64,000 nucleotides of DNA from CAVQNQ01 sp963714205 (GCA_963714205.1 CAVQNQ010000004.1:558001-622000), one strand, 5' to 3'; counted from the stretch's first letter, positions 18,328 through 27,771 are shown. Notes: generated by a model not told the origin, from the letters alone. A program made the numbers and translations.

Positions 18328-21300
18328 TCAATTCACTACCCTCACGTCGATCTCGGTCATGCCACCTCCCTGGCTGATCACCAGAGGGACGGTCAGGCCT
18401 TGCGGCACTCCGTTGGGAACCGAGGCATTGATCTGGTACACGCCCACTTCGCCGGGCGCCAGGCCGGCATACGAGACATTCAGGCTGGCGCCCCCCAGGG
18501 TGACCGTAGGCTGGATGGACGCCTGGGCCAGCGGGCTGGTGGGGGCGGGAAGGCCGGCATCCACCTGCGGCGTGGTCGCTCCCATGCCCGTCAGGTAAAT
18601 GGTCATCGAATCGCCTGGATGCAGGGGATTAGTGGGGGTGACAAGCTGGCTGTCATCGTTTCGTATGATGGTCGCCAGACCGGTCATCGGGCCCGCCGAA
18701 CCGCTGCGGAACACGCTCGGCGCCGACGGCGAGACCGTAAAGTAGAAGTTGTTGCTGATCCCGCCCGGCGAGTGAATATTTACGGTGGCGTTACCGGTCA
18801 CGTTGAAGGGCAACTGCGCGTTGATCTGCTGGCTGGAGACGTACAGCAGGGGCACCGGCGCGCCATTCACGCTGAGGCAGGAATCGCCCAAGGCGGTCGG
18901 CAGTGGAATCTGCGACGTGGCCATGTTCACCGGACTCATCTGCTGGCCATAGGCGCTGATCAGGCCGCCGGGCGCCACCGGCTGCGTTCCATCGGCCGCG
19001 TTGACCACCGACGAAATCGTGGGCGGCGCCACCGAGGCGGCGTAATTGGCCGACAGCACCGTGAAGCCGGAGATGGTCAGCACGACCACAGTGCCGGCCG
19101 ACGGCATCGGCGCCACGGTACGCGTGAAGGCCGTATAAGTGTAGACGCTCACGGTGCCGGTCGTGCCCGTTCCGGTTCCGGTTCCGGTGGTGGTTCCGCC
19201 CGAACCCGTACTGCCCGAGCCTGTAGATCCCGATCCCGAGCTGCCGCTGCTTCCGGTCCCGGTTCCCGTCGTCGTCGTGGGGCCCCCTGTCACCGGGAGC
19301 AGCGGCGCTTCCACCATGGGCACGGGAGCCACGGCCCCGGCCTGCGTACCGGTCACGTTGCTGATGTTCTGCATCACGCCCGCGCCGGCCGCGGCTGGTG
19401 TGGTGGCCATGTAACCGCCCTGGTTCACGAATGCGAATCCGGAGGAGTTGCCGTTGGAGGTGCTGAAATTGGCTGCCGGCACCAGGGAAGCGTTGAACAC
19501 GGTGTTGCCCACCACGTAGGTGTTGTAGGCGGAAGCCGCGTAGGCGCCGGTGAGCGACGTGTAATCCTGGCGCGCCACGGTGAAGGTGTCGGCGGTGGCG
19601 GAATAGAGCATGAGCACCCCATCCGCGCCGGCCATCAGGATGTTGCTGCCGTTGGGCGAGGGGCTGAGCACGCCTTCTGTGGACACGATGTTCTGCCAGA
19701 CGCCCAAAGTCGGCAGCTCGTAGGAGCCCGTAAGCGCGTTATTGATCTTGTCGATGGCGCCCGTGCCGGTTCCTTCGTCGCGCGAAAGCACCAGTATCGA
19801 GGCGTTGGATGCGGCGATGGAGCGGCCATAGTGCCCGGCCGGCAGCACGATCGGCGTCTGCGCCTGCAGCGCATTCAGATCGTAGACCATCACCAGTTGC
19901 GAATCGTTGTGGCCTACCAGCAGATAGTTCCCATCGATGGTGATCGCCATGGTGGTGGGCGAGGTGGCCGTCCGCAGCGTGGCGATGAGCTGGTCGGTTC
20001 CGCCGTCAAACACCAGCACTTCATTCTTGTCCTGCCGCGCAATGTAGAAGCGGTTGCGGCTGGGGTCGGGCAGGATATCAGTCAGTGTTCCGGGCACGTC
20101 TACAATCGTGCCGCGCTGATCCGAATCCGGGTTGTTCATCAGCACGCGGACGGGGCGCGGCTGGTCGATGGCGGTATTCGACGTGATATTGAGCTTTACC
20201 GTGGTGGTTCCGGTGACGCCCTGGAACGCCGTGGGGTCCACACTGATCCGCACGGTTTGGGGAGTCAAGCCGGAGGAGGGCGACACCGTTACGCCGGCCT
20301 GGCTGGGAGTGATTGTGAAATCCGTGTTCCCGCCGCCCGGATCGGTGATGGTAAGCGTCTGCGCCATCGTGCTACGATTGCAGAAATTGGTCTGCACGAA
20401 GACGTCTTCCTGAGAGGCCGCCAGGCGGTTGTATTGACTCAAATTTCCCACCGGTAGCACCGTCACACCGCTGTCGGAGATGGCATAAAGAACGGTGCCC
20501 GCGGCATTCATCACCCCGCGCCCCACCAGGTTTTCCTGCATGGTGATGCGGTCCCGCACCGTCAGGTTGTCGGAATCCATGACGAAGAGCGTCGGCTGGA
20601 GGGTGGTCGTGGTCGTTCCGGAGCCGGTGGTAGTCGCCAACGGGGGACCCGTCGGCTGGTTTGCATCGGGGAACTGGCCGTAAACCAGGTTGTGCACCGA
20701 ATCGATGGCGTGCCCGGTGATATTGGGCGAAGTAACCACGTTGGGATACCGGCCGGCAATGGCGACGCCGTTCGGTCCCATGGCTTTGACCATGAGGTAG
20801 CCGACCATGGCAAACGAGCCGTCGCTCGAGACGCTGACGCGTGGCAAGAGAGCCGGCGATGTCACAAACCCCCAGGCCTGCAGGCCTTGGTTAACGGAGA
20901 AGCGAAAGACCAGTTGCGTGCTGGTTGCCGCTCCGCAAATTCCCCAAATCACACCTCCGTTGGCCGAACTGCCCATGGCGGCTTGGATAATATTGCCCGG
21001 GAAGTTGCCCGCCGGTACCGGGAGGGACGCGGCAACCTCGGCAATCGTGGCGATCACCGTCATGCTGCCCGAGAGCGGGTCGAAGGCGACGAAGCTGGTG
21101 GTGGTCACGATCAGGGCCGTGCCGGACGAGGCGGGGGCCATGGTATTCAGGAAGGCCACTCCCAGCGGCGGATCGCCCGTGTAGAAAGTCTGGATCGTGT
21201 TGCCGTTGAGGTTGATCACCGTGATGAGATTATTGGTGGGGGCAGCCGTGGTCGTGTTGGCATAGTGCGTCACCACCAGGAACTGCGAATCGGGCGATAA

Positions 21301-21552
21301 CGCCAACGACCCCGGTCCGGGCGCCACGTTGATGGAGCTGTGGATGGTGTTGTCCGCGGTGGACATCACGTCGATGCGGTTGGCCGTGTAGTTGGCGACA
21401 TACAGCACGCCACGCGATTGGTCCAGGGCAATATCGGCGGCCTGGCCGCCTATGGGCACGACCGTGCCGAAGCTGGCCGCGGCTGCCGGCCTGGCGGCGG
21501 CCAGAAGCGCCACCGCCGAAGCCATCGAAATCAGGATTGCATTCCGGCGCAT
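18328..21552 (-). CDS. Large exported beta-propeller protein with TIGR03437 C-terminal domain
   Basis: 1074 aa. Signal peptide ISMASAVALLAAARPAAA, then YncE-like propeller repeats (ALDQSRGVLYVANYTANRIDVMS, SLALSPDSQFLVVTHY, and again ILPDPSRNRFYIARQDKNEVLVFDG). An Ig-like insert with DPGGGNTDFTITPS lies mid-protein. A Gly/Ser/Thr linker precedes the C-terminal domain, which starts ISSVVNAADGTQPVAPGGLISAYGQ and contains NGAPVPLLYVSSQQINAQLPF and ATTPQVDAGLPAP, the acidobacterial TIGR03437 pattern. Probably surface or periplasmic; ligand unknown. Same strand as the barrel protein gene, which follows it. Confidence 0.85.
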   Translation of the reverse strand: MRRNAILISMASAVALLAAARPAAAASFGTVVPIGGQAADIALDQSRGVLYVANYTANRIDVMSTADNTIHSSINVAPGPGSLALSPDSQFLVVTHYANTTTAAPTNNLITVINLNGNTIQTFYTGDPPLGVAFLNTMAPASSGTALIVTTTSFVAFDPLSGSMTVIATIAEVAASLPVPAGNFPGNIIQAAMGSSANGGVIWGICGAATSTQLVFRFSVNQGLQAWGFVTSPALLPRVSVSSDGSFAMVGYLMVKAMGPNGVAIAGRYPNVVTSPNITGHAIDSVHNLVYGQFPDANQPTGPPLATTTGSGTTTTTLQPTLFVMDSDNLTVRDRITMQENLVGRGVMNAAGTVLYAISDSGVTVLPVGNLSQYNRLAASQEDVFVQTNFCNRSTMAQTLTITDPGGGNTDFTITPSQAGVTVSPSSGLTPQTVRISVDPTAFQGVTGTTTVKLNITSNTAIDQPRPVRVLMNNPDSDQRGTIVDVPGTLTDILPDPSRNRFYIARQDKNEVLVFDGGTDQLIATLRTATSPTTMAITIDGNYLLVGHNDSQLVMVYDLNALQAQTPIVLPAGHYGRSIAASNASILVLSRDEGTGTGAIDKINNALTGSYELPTLGVWQNIVSTEGVLSPSPNGSNILMAGADGVLMLYSATADTFTVARQDYTSLTGAYAASAYNTYVVGNTVFNASLVPAANFSTSNGNSSGFAFVNQGGYMATTPAAAGAGVMQNISNVTGTQAGAVAPVPMVEAPLLPVTGGPTTTTGTGTGSSGSSGSGSTGSGSTGSGGTTTGTGTGTGTTGTVSVYTYTAFTRTVAPMPSAGTVVVLTISGFTVLSANYAASVAPPTISSVVNAADGTQPVAPGGLISAYGQQMSPVNMATSQIPLPTALGDSCLSVNGAPVPLLYVSSQQINAQLPFNVTGNATVNIHSPGGISNNFYFTVSPSAPSVFRSGSAGPMTGLATIIRNDDSQLVTPTNPLHPGDSMTIYLTGMGATTPQVDAGLPAPTSPLAQASIQPTVTLGGASLNVSYAGLAPGEVGVYQINASVPNGVPQGLTVPLVISQGGGMTEIDVRVVN
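19152..19281 (-). repeat. Low-complexity Gly/Ser/Thr linker region inside the propeller gene
   Basis: About 43 codons made almost only of Gly, Ser and Thr, written as short GGTTCCGG-like repeats at DNA level. Such tracts expand and contract by slippage and act as flexible linkers, here between the propeller and the TIGR03437 domain. Confidence 0.7.
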
Positions 21553-21719
21553 AGGGATAGTCTTCGAACGATACGATTACATGCCCGCCGAAATCGCGAA
21601 TCAATGATCGAAATGGCTAATAGCTTCCGCATCACCAAAGTTAGCCGTGCATTTATGGGAGTTTATGCCTATACTTCACCTGGGAAAGAGCGCCATCGAG
21701 GCGGCTCGGGCGGAGTGTT

Positions 21720-24011
21720 ATGTCCATATTTTTGCCGGAATTCAATGGAAAATACATATCCTTATTTTTAATTTGCGCGCTGGCCGCGGTTTTTCCGAAG
21801 GCCGCGCCAGCCCAGTCGGGAGGCGCCGCGACCCAGGTCTACACGGTGCCATCCGGCTTGGCTTTTCAGGTGGATGGACAGACCTACACGCAGCCGATGT
21901 CGGCCATGTGGCCGGTCGGCAGCAAGCACACACTTTGGGTGCAGCCGGTGCAGTCGTTTAACGGCGCAGCCTACGCTTTCAACCAATGGGTATTTTCCGC
22001 CGGGACGCTCACCACAAACCCGATCACGGTCACCGCCGACCCTTCCATTACCCAATACAGCGCAATATTTGGGATTGGCTATGATTTGAGTATCCGGTTC
22101 AATTCCTGTTTAACTTGCGCGAGCCCCGGAACGATTATGGTGAATAGTAGCCCTATCGCCTCGGATCAGGATCAGTATTTTGCTCTCGGATCGACGGTTA
22201 TTTTGCAGGCATTTCCCAATCCAGGCTGGGTATTCGCGGGTTGGACGCCCGGGCCGAATCAGCTCATTCAGGGGTTGCAGGATACCATCACGATGAACGG
22301 CCCCGTCACCGCGCAGGCGCTTTTCCTGGCCGCGCTGCAGGTGACCTTCGCTACTTCTCCACCCGGCCTTCAGGTGGTGGCAGACCACACAACCATCGGC
22401 ACTCCCACGACGCTGGAATGGGGCGCTGGCAGCGTGCACAGCGTGGGCGCGGTTTCCCCGCAGCAGGACCGGCTAAGCAACTGGTGGGCTTTCTCCTCGT
22501 GGAGCGACGGCGGAGCTTTGAACCACACTTACAACCAAGGCAACTACGGCGAGACGCTTACGGCCACTTATGTTCCGGCGGCGCATGTGGCCTTCGTCAC
22601 CTCGCCGCTCAATCTGCAACTGAGCATAGACGGCCGGACGAACTGGCCGGCCAATGTCTTCGAGTGGGGCTTGGGCGAGACCCATCAGATCCTGGCTCCC
22701 AGCCCGCAGACGGATTCGCAAGGGCGCACCTGGGCGTTCGCCAACTGGTCGATCGGTGGCGCGGCGTCCCAGAGTTACACGGTGACGTCTGCCGCCGCCG
22801 CCGTCGTGACCGCCGTGTATGGTCCGGTGGCGCAGCTCACCGTGGGAAGCTCCCTGCCCGGAATCGCCGTCAAAGTGGATGGCGGAGCCGATTGCGCCAC
22901 GCCCTGTCAGGTCGAGCGTGCCGTGGGCGCCTCCGTGCGGGTCAGCGCGCCCGCTTCGATTCCGCGTTCGCATGCGGATTTCACGGGCTGGTCCGTGAAT
23001 GGCGCACCTACGGGCTCGACCGGCGATTGGACCGGCACGCTGACGGGCGTTCCCGTGAATCTCACGGCGGTCTACCGCATGATGAACCACCTGGCCACAT
23101 CCTCCGATCCGCCCGGCGCGGCCGCGTGGCAGATCGTTCCGCCCTCGCGGGATGGCTTCTACGACGCCGCGACTACGGTCAACATCGGCGTCACGGCTTC
23201 GCCCGGCTACCGGTTCCGCGCCTGGAGCGGCGATCTCAGCGGCCCGGCTCCCTCGGGATCGGTGTCGATGAGCGCTCCGCGATCCGTGAAGGCGCTGTTC
23301 GATCCCGTCCCCTACATCGCCCCTTCGGGAGTGAGCAACGCCGCGGGTGTCACGCCGCAGCCGGGAGTGGCGCCTGGATCGATGATCTCAATTTCGGGAT
23401 CGAACCTGGCGCCGGCAGCCGTCAACGGTCCGGAGAGCCCTCTGGCGCAGGCCCTCGGCGGAGTCACCGTACATATCGGCGATGGTTTGCTGCCCCTGGC
23501 ATTCGTCTCGCCCAGCCAGATCACCGCCGAGCTCCCGACGGATTTGCCGCCCGGGCCGCAGACGCTCGCCGTCAGCATCGTGGGGCTGCCCGATGCCACC
23601 GCCAGTTTCACGGTGGCGCGCGACGCTCCCGGATTGTATCAGCAGACGGTGAACAACCAGCCCTACGCTCTGGCCCTGCACGCGGACGGGTCGCTGGTGA
23701 CCCCCGCATCGCCGGCGGCCGCGGGCGAGCTGATCAGCCTTTACGGCACGGGCTTCGGCGCCACCAGCCCGGCGCGCCCGGAGGGTTTCGCGGTGCCGGC
23801 GAATCCGCCCTACGTGGTATTGGACCCGGTTGCGGTGTTGGTGGGAAGTGCTTCGCTGACGCCGGAGAGCGTCTGCGCCGCTCCGGGGCGCGTGGGAATC
23901 GATCTCGTCGAGTTCCGCCTCCCGAGCGACGCTCCCTCGGCCGCCAGCGTCTCCGTGCAGGTGACCGTCAACGGAGTGGGGAGCAACGTGGTCGTGCTGC
24001 CGGTGAAATAA
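21720..24011 (+). CDS. Exported repeat protein with TIGR03437 C-terminal domain
   Basis: 763 aa, ATG 21720. Signal segment YISLFLICALAAVFPKAAPAQ. The middle consists of at least five divergent Ig/InlB-B-like repeats, each ending in a tryptophan motif (YAFNQWVFS, WVFAGWTPG, WAFSSWSDGG, WAFANWSIGG, ADFTGWSVNG, YRFRAWSGD) followed by a TAVY/TATY strand. The C-terminus is TIGR03437: VSNAAGVTPQPGVAPGSMISISGSN, LAFVSPSQITAELP, LISLYGTGFGATSP. Probably a surface adhesin or scaffold; ligand unknown. Shares the C-terminal domain with the divergent neighbour at 18328-21552. Confidence 0.82.
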   Translation: MSIFLPEFNGKYISLFLICALAAVFPKAAPAQSGGAATQVYTVPSGLAFQVDGQTYTQPMSAMWPVGSKHTLWVQPVQSFNGAAYAFNQWVFSAGTLTTNPITVTADPSITQYSAIFGIGYDLSIRFNSCLTCASPGTIMVNSSPIASDQDQYFALGSTVILQAFPNPGWVFAGWTPGPNQLIQGLQDTITMNGPVTAQALFLAALQVTFATSPPGLQVVADHTTIGTPTTLEWGAGSVHSVGAVSPQQDRLSNWWAFSSWSDGGALNHTYNQGNYGETLTATYVPAAHVAFVTSPLNLQLSIDGRTNWPANVFEWGLGETHQILAPSPQTDSQGRTWAFANWSIGGAASQSYTVTSAAAAVVTAVYGPVAQLTVGSSLPGIAVKVDGGADCATPCQVERAVGASVRVSAPASIPRSHADFTGWSVNGAPTGSTGDWTGTLTGVPVNLTAVYRMMNHLATSSDPPGAAAWQIVPPSRDGFYDAATTVNIGVTASPGYRFRAWSGDLSGPAPSGSVSMSAPRSVKALFDPVPYIAPSGVSNAAGVTPQPGVAPGSMISISGSNLAPAAVNGPESPLAQALGGVTVHIGDGLLPLAFVSPSQITAELPTDLPPGPQTLAVSIVGLPDATASFTVARDAPGLYQQTVNNQPYALALHADGSLVTPASPAAAGELISLYGTGFGATSPARPEGFAVPANPPYVVLDPVAVLVGSASLTPESVCAAPGRVGIDLVEFRLPSDAPSAASVSVQVTVNGVGSNVVVLPVK

Positions 24012-24024
24012 CGCGGGAGAGGCC

Positions 24025-24056
24025 AAAAAAATGGGGACTGCCATGCGGCCGTCCCC
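24025..24056 (-). terminator. Rho-independent terminator for the LuxR-type regulator gene
   Basis: On the minus strand GGGGAC (24056-24051) pairs with GTCCCC (24038-24033), extended inside by GCC/GGC around a GCAT loop, and is followed within two bases by a run of T (24031-24025). It lies 44 nt after the stop of the minus-strand regulator and between two convergent genes. Confidence 0.75.
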
Positions 24057-24099
24057 CTCCCCGCTTACAGGCCGGCGGTCGCCGGCTTTGCGCACAATC

Positions 24100-24852
24100 T
24101 CAATACCGCGAGGCCACCGGACGCAGCGGCGATGCGAACCTCACAGGCGGCTCGGTACGGTCGATGGGCGCGCGCTCGAGCACCAGCGACCGCAGACCCG
24201 GCACGGCGCCGGTGCGGGCCGGCTTCTCTCCGGTGGAGAAGTGTCCGGTGGTGAGATTTTTCAGACCGAACAGGGCCAGCTCGAAACGGTCCTTCACCCC
24301 AACCTTCTGGAAGAGGCGCGAGAGATACACCTTTACGGTGCCCTCGGAAATCATCAGCGTGGAGGCGATTTCCTTGTTCTTGAGCCCCTGCGCGAGCAGG
24401 CTGACCAACTGGCCCTCGCGCTGCGTCAAGGCCACCCGGCGGGCGCACAGGAAACTGTCCGTCAGGGCTTTCTCGAACCACAGCTCTCCGGCCTGCACTT
24501 TCTGCAGGCATTTCACCTGCAGGTCGGTCGGCAGAGTCTTGCGCAGGATTCCGCGCACGCCCAGGCCCATAGCTTGGAACGCCAGCTCTGTTGAGATCGA
24601 ATTGACCCACAGCACGATCTTCGAGTTCATCATGGCGTGCTTCATTTCGGTGAGCACGGCGAAAGTGATTTCGGGGGTCAGATCCATCAGAACCAGATCG
24701 GGCATGCCGTGAGACATCTGCTCCATGAGGGAAGCCACCGTGTTCGAGATCGGCAGGAGGTCGAAGCCCTCTACCTGCCGAAGCACGGATTCCAGGCCTT
24801 TGGCCAGGATAGGTTCGTCGCTATAAAGAAGAATTCGCGTCATATTCTCCAC
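24100..24852 (-). CDS. Response regulator, NarL/FixJ (LuxR-type HTH) family
   Basis: 250 aa. N-terminal receiver (RILLYSDEPILAKGL, probable phospho-acceptor Asp57 in PDLVLMDLTPE, Lys in RKTL) and a GerE-type DNA-binding domain: LTQREGQLVSLLAQGLKNKEIASTLMISEGTVKVYLSRLFQKVGV. An unusual C-terminal tail of about 45 residues, rich in Pro and Arg, follows the HTH. No cognate kinase adjacent. It is transcribed away from the Tad locus across an AT-rich intergenic region and is a natural candidate to control it; that link is inference. Confidence 0.88.
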   Translation of the reverse strand: MENMTRILLYSDEPILAKGLESVLRQVEGFDLLPISNTVASLMEQMSHGMPDLVLMDLTPEITFAVLTEMKHAMMNSKIVLWVNSISTELAFQAMGLGVRGILRKTLPTDLQVKCLQKVQAGELWFEKALTDSFLCARRVALTQREGQLVSLLAQGLKNKEIASTLMISEGTVKVYLSRLFQKVGVKDRFELALFGLKNLTTGHFSTGEKPARTGAVPGLRSLVLERAPIDRTEPPVRFASPLRPVASRY

Positions 24853-25323
24853 CTTTACAAACGGTCTGCCGGTGGGGCCGGGGCTGCTGCGTCATCCAGC
24901 CCCTTAGTAATTCCCACTGATTTGTACCGTTCCTGACTGAAATTGTCCAATGACTAATGCCAATTGTCAACATATTTTTTGACCTATATTGCAAAAATTT
25001 ATCCCAAATTATGGAATATATCTACCACTTTATTTCGCGCTAATCGGAAGCAATTTTACCGTAACCATATTTTTTTACATCAGCTTATCGAATTTAATCA
25101 GCGTGTTGTCAAAGGGCAATAATATCCGGAAATTTCCCGTATATAGACACTATCGGAGTACACCGGGTAGATCTAATCAGGTTCCTGAGGATCCCTGGCC
25201 GCCGATTTTCGAGTTAATGTCCGTCCCAGTTGGCCGCCGGATTTTGCTGATAACCTTCGCAAACACCACGGTATAGCCCATTTACGATATTGATACTCAG
25301 TCACTTAGAGCGCTACATTCGCG
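24853..25323. promoter_or_regulatory. AT-rich intergenic region between regulator and Tad locus
   Basis: 471 bp without a convincing gene and visibly much richer in A and T than the flanking genes. It contains the direct repeat AATTGTC at 24941-24947 and 24962-24968, a 21-bp spacing (two helical turns), and a related TTGTCAA at 25106-25112. Such spaced repeats suit binding of a dimeric activator. A 95-codon frame starting with TTG at 24989 is present but has no ribosome-binding site and unusual composition, so it is not called. Confidence 0.45.
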
Positions 25324-25725
25324 TTGTCGAACCACGGAAATGAAAAACATCAACCGGCGAGAGAGCCGCGAATCGACATCAAGCTCCGGTGCCATGTCAC
25401 CTCACCGGCGCTCTGGGCGCATGGCGCGATGTACACCGAGAACATCAGCCGCAACGGACTGCTGGTGGAATGGTGCGGGCAGGACGGCTCGCCGCCGCTG
25501 CCGGGCTTCGGGCAGCTCGTCACGGTCAAGATCGAGCTGCCGGTGAGCCACGATTTCGGCCAGAAGTGCATTCATTGCCAGGGCACCGTGGCGCGCATTT
25601 CCACCGAGGGACGCGACCATCCGCTGGTGGCTCTGCGGGTCAACTACATGGATTTCCGTGCGTTTCACGACCGGATCTGCGCAATGGAGGCGGTCCAGCC
25701 GATGGTGAACTCCTGGATGGCGTGA
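25324..25725 (+). CDS. PilZ-domain protein
   Basis: 133 aa from TTG 25324, the only in-frame start before the domain. The c-di-GMP motif pair is visible: REPR near the N-terminus (RxxxR-like arginines around QPAREPRIDIKLR) and NISRNG (the D/NxSxxG motif) in ENISRNGLLVEW. The rest has the beta-barrel pattern FGQLVTVKIELPV and VALRVNYMD. First gene of the Tad-side cluster, 7 nt before the GT-C-like gene, so c-di-GMP may influence pilus output. Motif spacing is imperfect, so nucleotide binding is not certain. Confidence 0.7.
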   Translation: MSNHGNEKHQPAREPRIDIKLRCHVTSPALWAHGAMYTENISRNGLLVEWCGQDGSPPLPGFGQLVTVKIELPVSHDFGQKCIHCQGTVARISTEGRDHPLVALRVNYMDFRAFHDRICAMEAVQPMVNSWMA

Positions 25726-25732
25726 TCCTCAA

Positions 25733-27412
25733 ATGGTACCCGGACGATGCCAATTCGCGGTCAAGCTGCTGCCCTCGCTGACGGATTTCGCTTTCCTGAT
25801 GCCGATCGCCTTCCTGTTCGGACGCATGAGCGGCGCCGAATCCCTGCTCGGCGACGGCGATACCGGCTGGCACATCCGCACGGGCGAGTGGATCCTGGCG
25901 CACCATTGGGTTCCCACCCACGACCTGTTCTCCTTCTCCAAGCCGGAAGCTCCCTGGTTTGCCTGGGAGTGGCTGTCGGACGTGCTGCTGGCGTGGCTTA
26001 ACGGCATCGGAGGACTGGCGGCGGTGACGCTGGCAGTCGTGCTGCTGCTGGGCTTCACATTCGCACTTCTGTTCCGGCTGGTGCGCCGCAGGGCCAACCC
26101 GGTCCTGGCGTTTGTGGTCACCATCTTCGCCGCCGCCGCCAGCTCCATTCACTGGCTGGCGCGGCCGCACCTGGTCACGCTGTTGTTCACGGTGGTGTTT
26201 TACACCATCCTGGAGCGCGTGCGGGAAGGCCGAACGCGCATCGCGGGAGTGCCGTGTCTGGCGGTGCTGCTGCCCGCGGCCACAATTCTATGGACCAACC
26301 TGCACGGCGGCTTCTTCGTGGGCATCCTGATGATCGGAGCTTACGCGGCAGGCGATTCGCTGCAAGCGATTCTGGCCACCGACCGGCTCGAATGGCGGCC
26401 AGCCTCCCGCCGCGCCCGGAGCTACGCCTCGAGCGCCCTGCTCTGCCTGGCGGCCAGCCTGGTCAACCCCTATACCTATCGCTTGCACGCGCACATTGTC
26501 GGGTATCTGGGCGACCCGTACCTGGCGCAGCACGTCAACGAGTTCTTCACGCTGAGCTTCCACCACCCGGTGGCTATATTCTTCGAGGCCATGCTGCTGG
26601 CGGGGGCGGCGGCGGCCATCTGGTATCTGTCGACAGGCCGTCTGACCGAGTTCCTGCTGCTGGCCATGTGGGGCCACGCGGCCCTGCTGGCCGGGCGCAA
26701 CGTTCCCATCTTCGCGGTCATCGCCGCGCCGCCCCTGGCCGAGGCGGTGGCGCGCTGGCTAGGAGGGCTGCCGCAATCCAACCTGCCCGCGTGGCTGAAG
26801 AGCGCGGCCGCCCGGTTGAACCGGACCTGTGCGGGGCTGGCCGAGATCGACGGTGCGCCCCGGTGGCACCTGGCGAGCGCGGCGGGCGCGCTGCTGGTAG
26901 CGGCCCTGCTCTTCGCTCCCGCGCCGCCCCGCCCCTTCCGCGCCGAATACGATCCGCACGAGTTCCCGGCGGCCGCGGTGGAGACCCTGCGCGGCGACCC
27001 TGCGGCGCGCATCTTCACCAACGACGTTTGGGGCGGCTACCTGATCTACCGGCTGTATCCGCGCACGCGCGTGTTCGTGGACGGCCGCAGCGATTTCTAT
27101 GGAGCCGGCTTCTCCGAACAATATCTCGACGTCCTGAACGTGAAGTACGACTGGGAAAAGACTCTCGGCCGCTTCGGCGTCAACACCATTTTGCTGCCCA
27201 CATCCGCTCCGCTGGCCGGAGCGCTCAAGGAATCCGCCCGCTGGCGCGTGGTCTACGACGACGGCGTCGCGGTGGTTTTCCGGCCCTCGGAGAGGGCCTT
27301 GGGCCAGGACATTTCCGCTACCGCTGGCGGTGACGGAATCAGCCGTGGTCGCGAGATCACGAAGACCGAGGCACGCGGTCGGGAGATCGCGCAACTTAAA
27401 CCAAAAACATAG
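25733..27412 (+). CDS. Polytopic membrane protein, GT-C glycosyltransferase-like
   Basis: 559 aa with about ten hydrophobic segments. The first loop has LGDGDTGWHIRTGEWIL, an acidic residue plus His placed as in GT-C (PMT/ArnT-like) enzymes, followed by WVPTHDLFSF. A soluble C-terminal domain contains IFTNDVWGGYLIYRLYPRTRVFVDGRSDFYG, a segment seen in related acidobacterial membrane proteins. No specific activity can be assigned. It sits 12 nt upstream of the Flp pilin gene, so pilin or polysaccharide glycosylation is a reasonable guess. Confidence 0.6.
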   Translation: MVPGRCQFAVKLLPSLTDFAFLMPIAFLFGRMSGAESLLGDGDTGWHIRTGEWILAHHWVPTHDLFSFSKPEAPWFAWEWLSDVLLAWLNGIGGLAAVTLAVVLLLGFTFALLFRLVRRRANPVLAFVVTIFAAAASSIHWLARPHLVTLLFTVVFYTILERVREGRTRIAGVPCLAVLLPAATILWTNLHGGFFVGILMIGAYAAGDSLQAILATDRLEWRPASRRARSYASSALLCLAASLVNPYTYRLHAHIVGYLGDPYLAQHVNEFFTLSFHHPVAIFFEAMLLAGAAAAIWYLSTGRLTEFLLLAMWGHAALLAGRNVPIFAVIAAPPLAEAVARWLGGLPQSNLPAWLKSAAARLNRTCAGLAEIDGAPRWHLASAAGALLVAALLFAPAPPRPFRAEYDPHEFPAAAVETLRGDPAARIFTNDVWGGYLIYRLYPRTRVFVDGRSDFYGAGFSEQYLDVLNVKYDWEKTLGRFGVNTILLPTSAPLAGALKESARWRVVYDDGVAVVFRPSERALGQDISATAGGDGISRGREITKTEARGREIAQLKPKT

Positions 27413-27424
27413 GAGCGAACAAAA

Positions 27425-27607
27425 ATGACGCTTATGCACAACCTTTGGAAGGACGAACAGGGGCAGGACCTGATCGAATACACCCTGCTCATGGCGTTCG
27501 TGGCGCTAGCTTCGGCGGCCCTTTTCCTGGGCGCCGGCAACAGCATTAAGACCATTTGGACGACGACCAATACCCAGCTCGCGAACGCCGTAACCGCGTC
27601 GAGCTAA
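27425..27607 (+). CDS. flp: Flp/Fap-type pilin
   Basis: 60 aa type IVb pilin. The prepilin signal reads KDEQG followed by QDLIEYTLLMAFVAL; cleavage after Gly leaves Glu at +5 and Tyr at +6, the Flp hallmark, then a hydrophobic helix and a short Asn/Thr/Ser-rich tail. An AGGAG ribosome-binding site lies about 9 nt before ATG 27425. Only one pilin gene is present. The prepilin peptidase (TadV/CpaA) is not in the window. Confidence 0.93.
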   Translation: MTLMHNLWKDEQGQDLIEYTLLMAFVALASAALFLGAGNSIKTIWTTTNTQLANAVTASS

Positions 27608-27615
27608 CCACGGGA

Positions 27616-27657
27616 GGGGCTCGCCGGCGCCCGGCTCAGCAATGCCCGGCGCGCCCC
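27616..27657 (+). other. GC-rich stem-loop directly after the pilin gene
   Basis: GGGGC (27616-27620) and CGCCGG (27622-27627) pair with CCGGCG (27646-27651) and GCCCC (27653-27657), one mismatch between the two blocks. No T-run follows, so it is more likely an attenuator or RNA-stability element than a full terminator. It could give the pilin message higher abundance than the assembly genes downstream. Confidence 0.55.
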
Positions 27658-27728
27658 ACCCGGCCTCCGGCTATTTCGCCGGTATAAAGGCCCAGGCTCA
27701 TGTCAAGGATCGGAACCATGTACAAAAA

Positions 27729-27771
27729 CCGCAACGCGCACTCGACGGAAGGGCTTCCAGGCGCGTTGCGG
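27729..27771 (+). other. Long perfect stem-loop between flp and cpaB
   Basis: CCGCAACGCGC (27729-27739) and GCGCGTTGCGG (27761-27771) form an 11-bp perfect stem, with an inner GGAA/TTCC hairpin closing a GGGC loop. It lies in the 300-bp interval 27608-27907 between pilin and cpaB, which otherwise has only short frames without family resemblance. Confidence 0.55.

Noticed and set aside
19152..19281. CRISPR-like or minisatellite array
   Set aside because: The repeats are codon-level Gly/Ser/Thr runs inside an open frame, without spacers.
18157..20457. 766-codon frame antisense to the large TIGR03437 propeller gene
   Set aside because: His/Arg/Gly-rich translation with no fold; a typical antisense shadow of a GC-rich gene whose sense frame has clear repeats and a known C-terminal domain.
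22241..24712. 823-codon frame over the second TIGR03437 gene and the regulator
   Set aside because: Arg-rich nonsense across two real genes on opposite strands; shadow frame.
24989..25276. 95-codon hydrophobic frame from a TTG in the AT-rich interval
   Set aside because: No ribosome-binding site, composition unlike every neighbouring gene, no recognisable family; hydrophobicity is expected from AT-rich codons.
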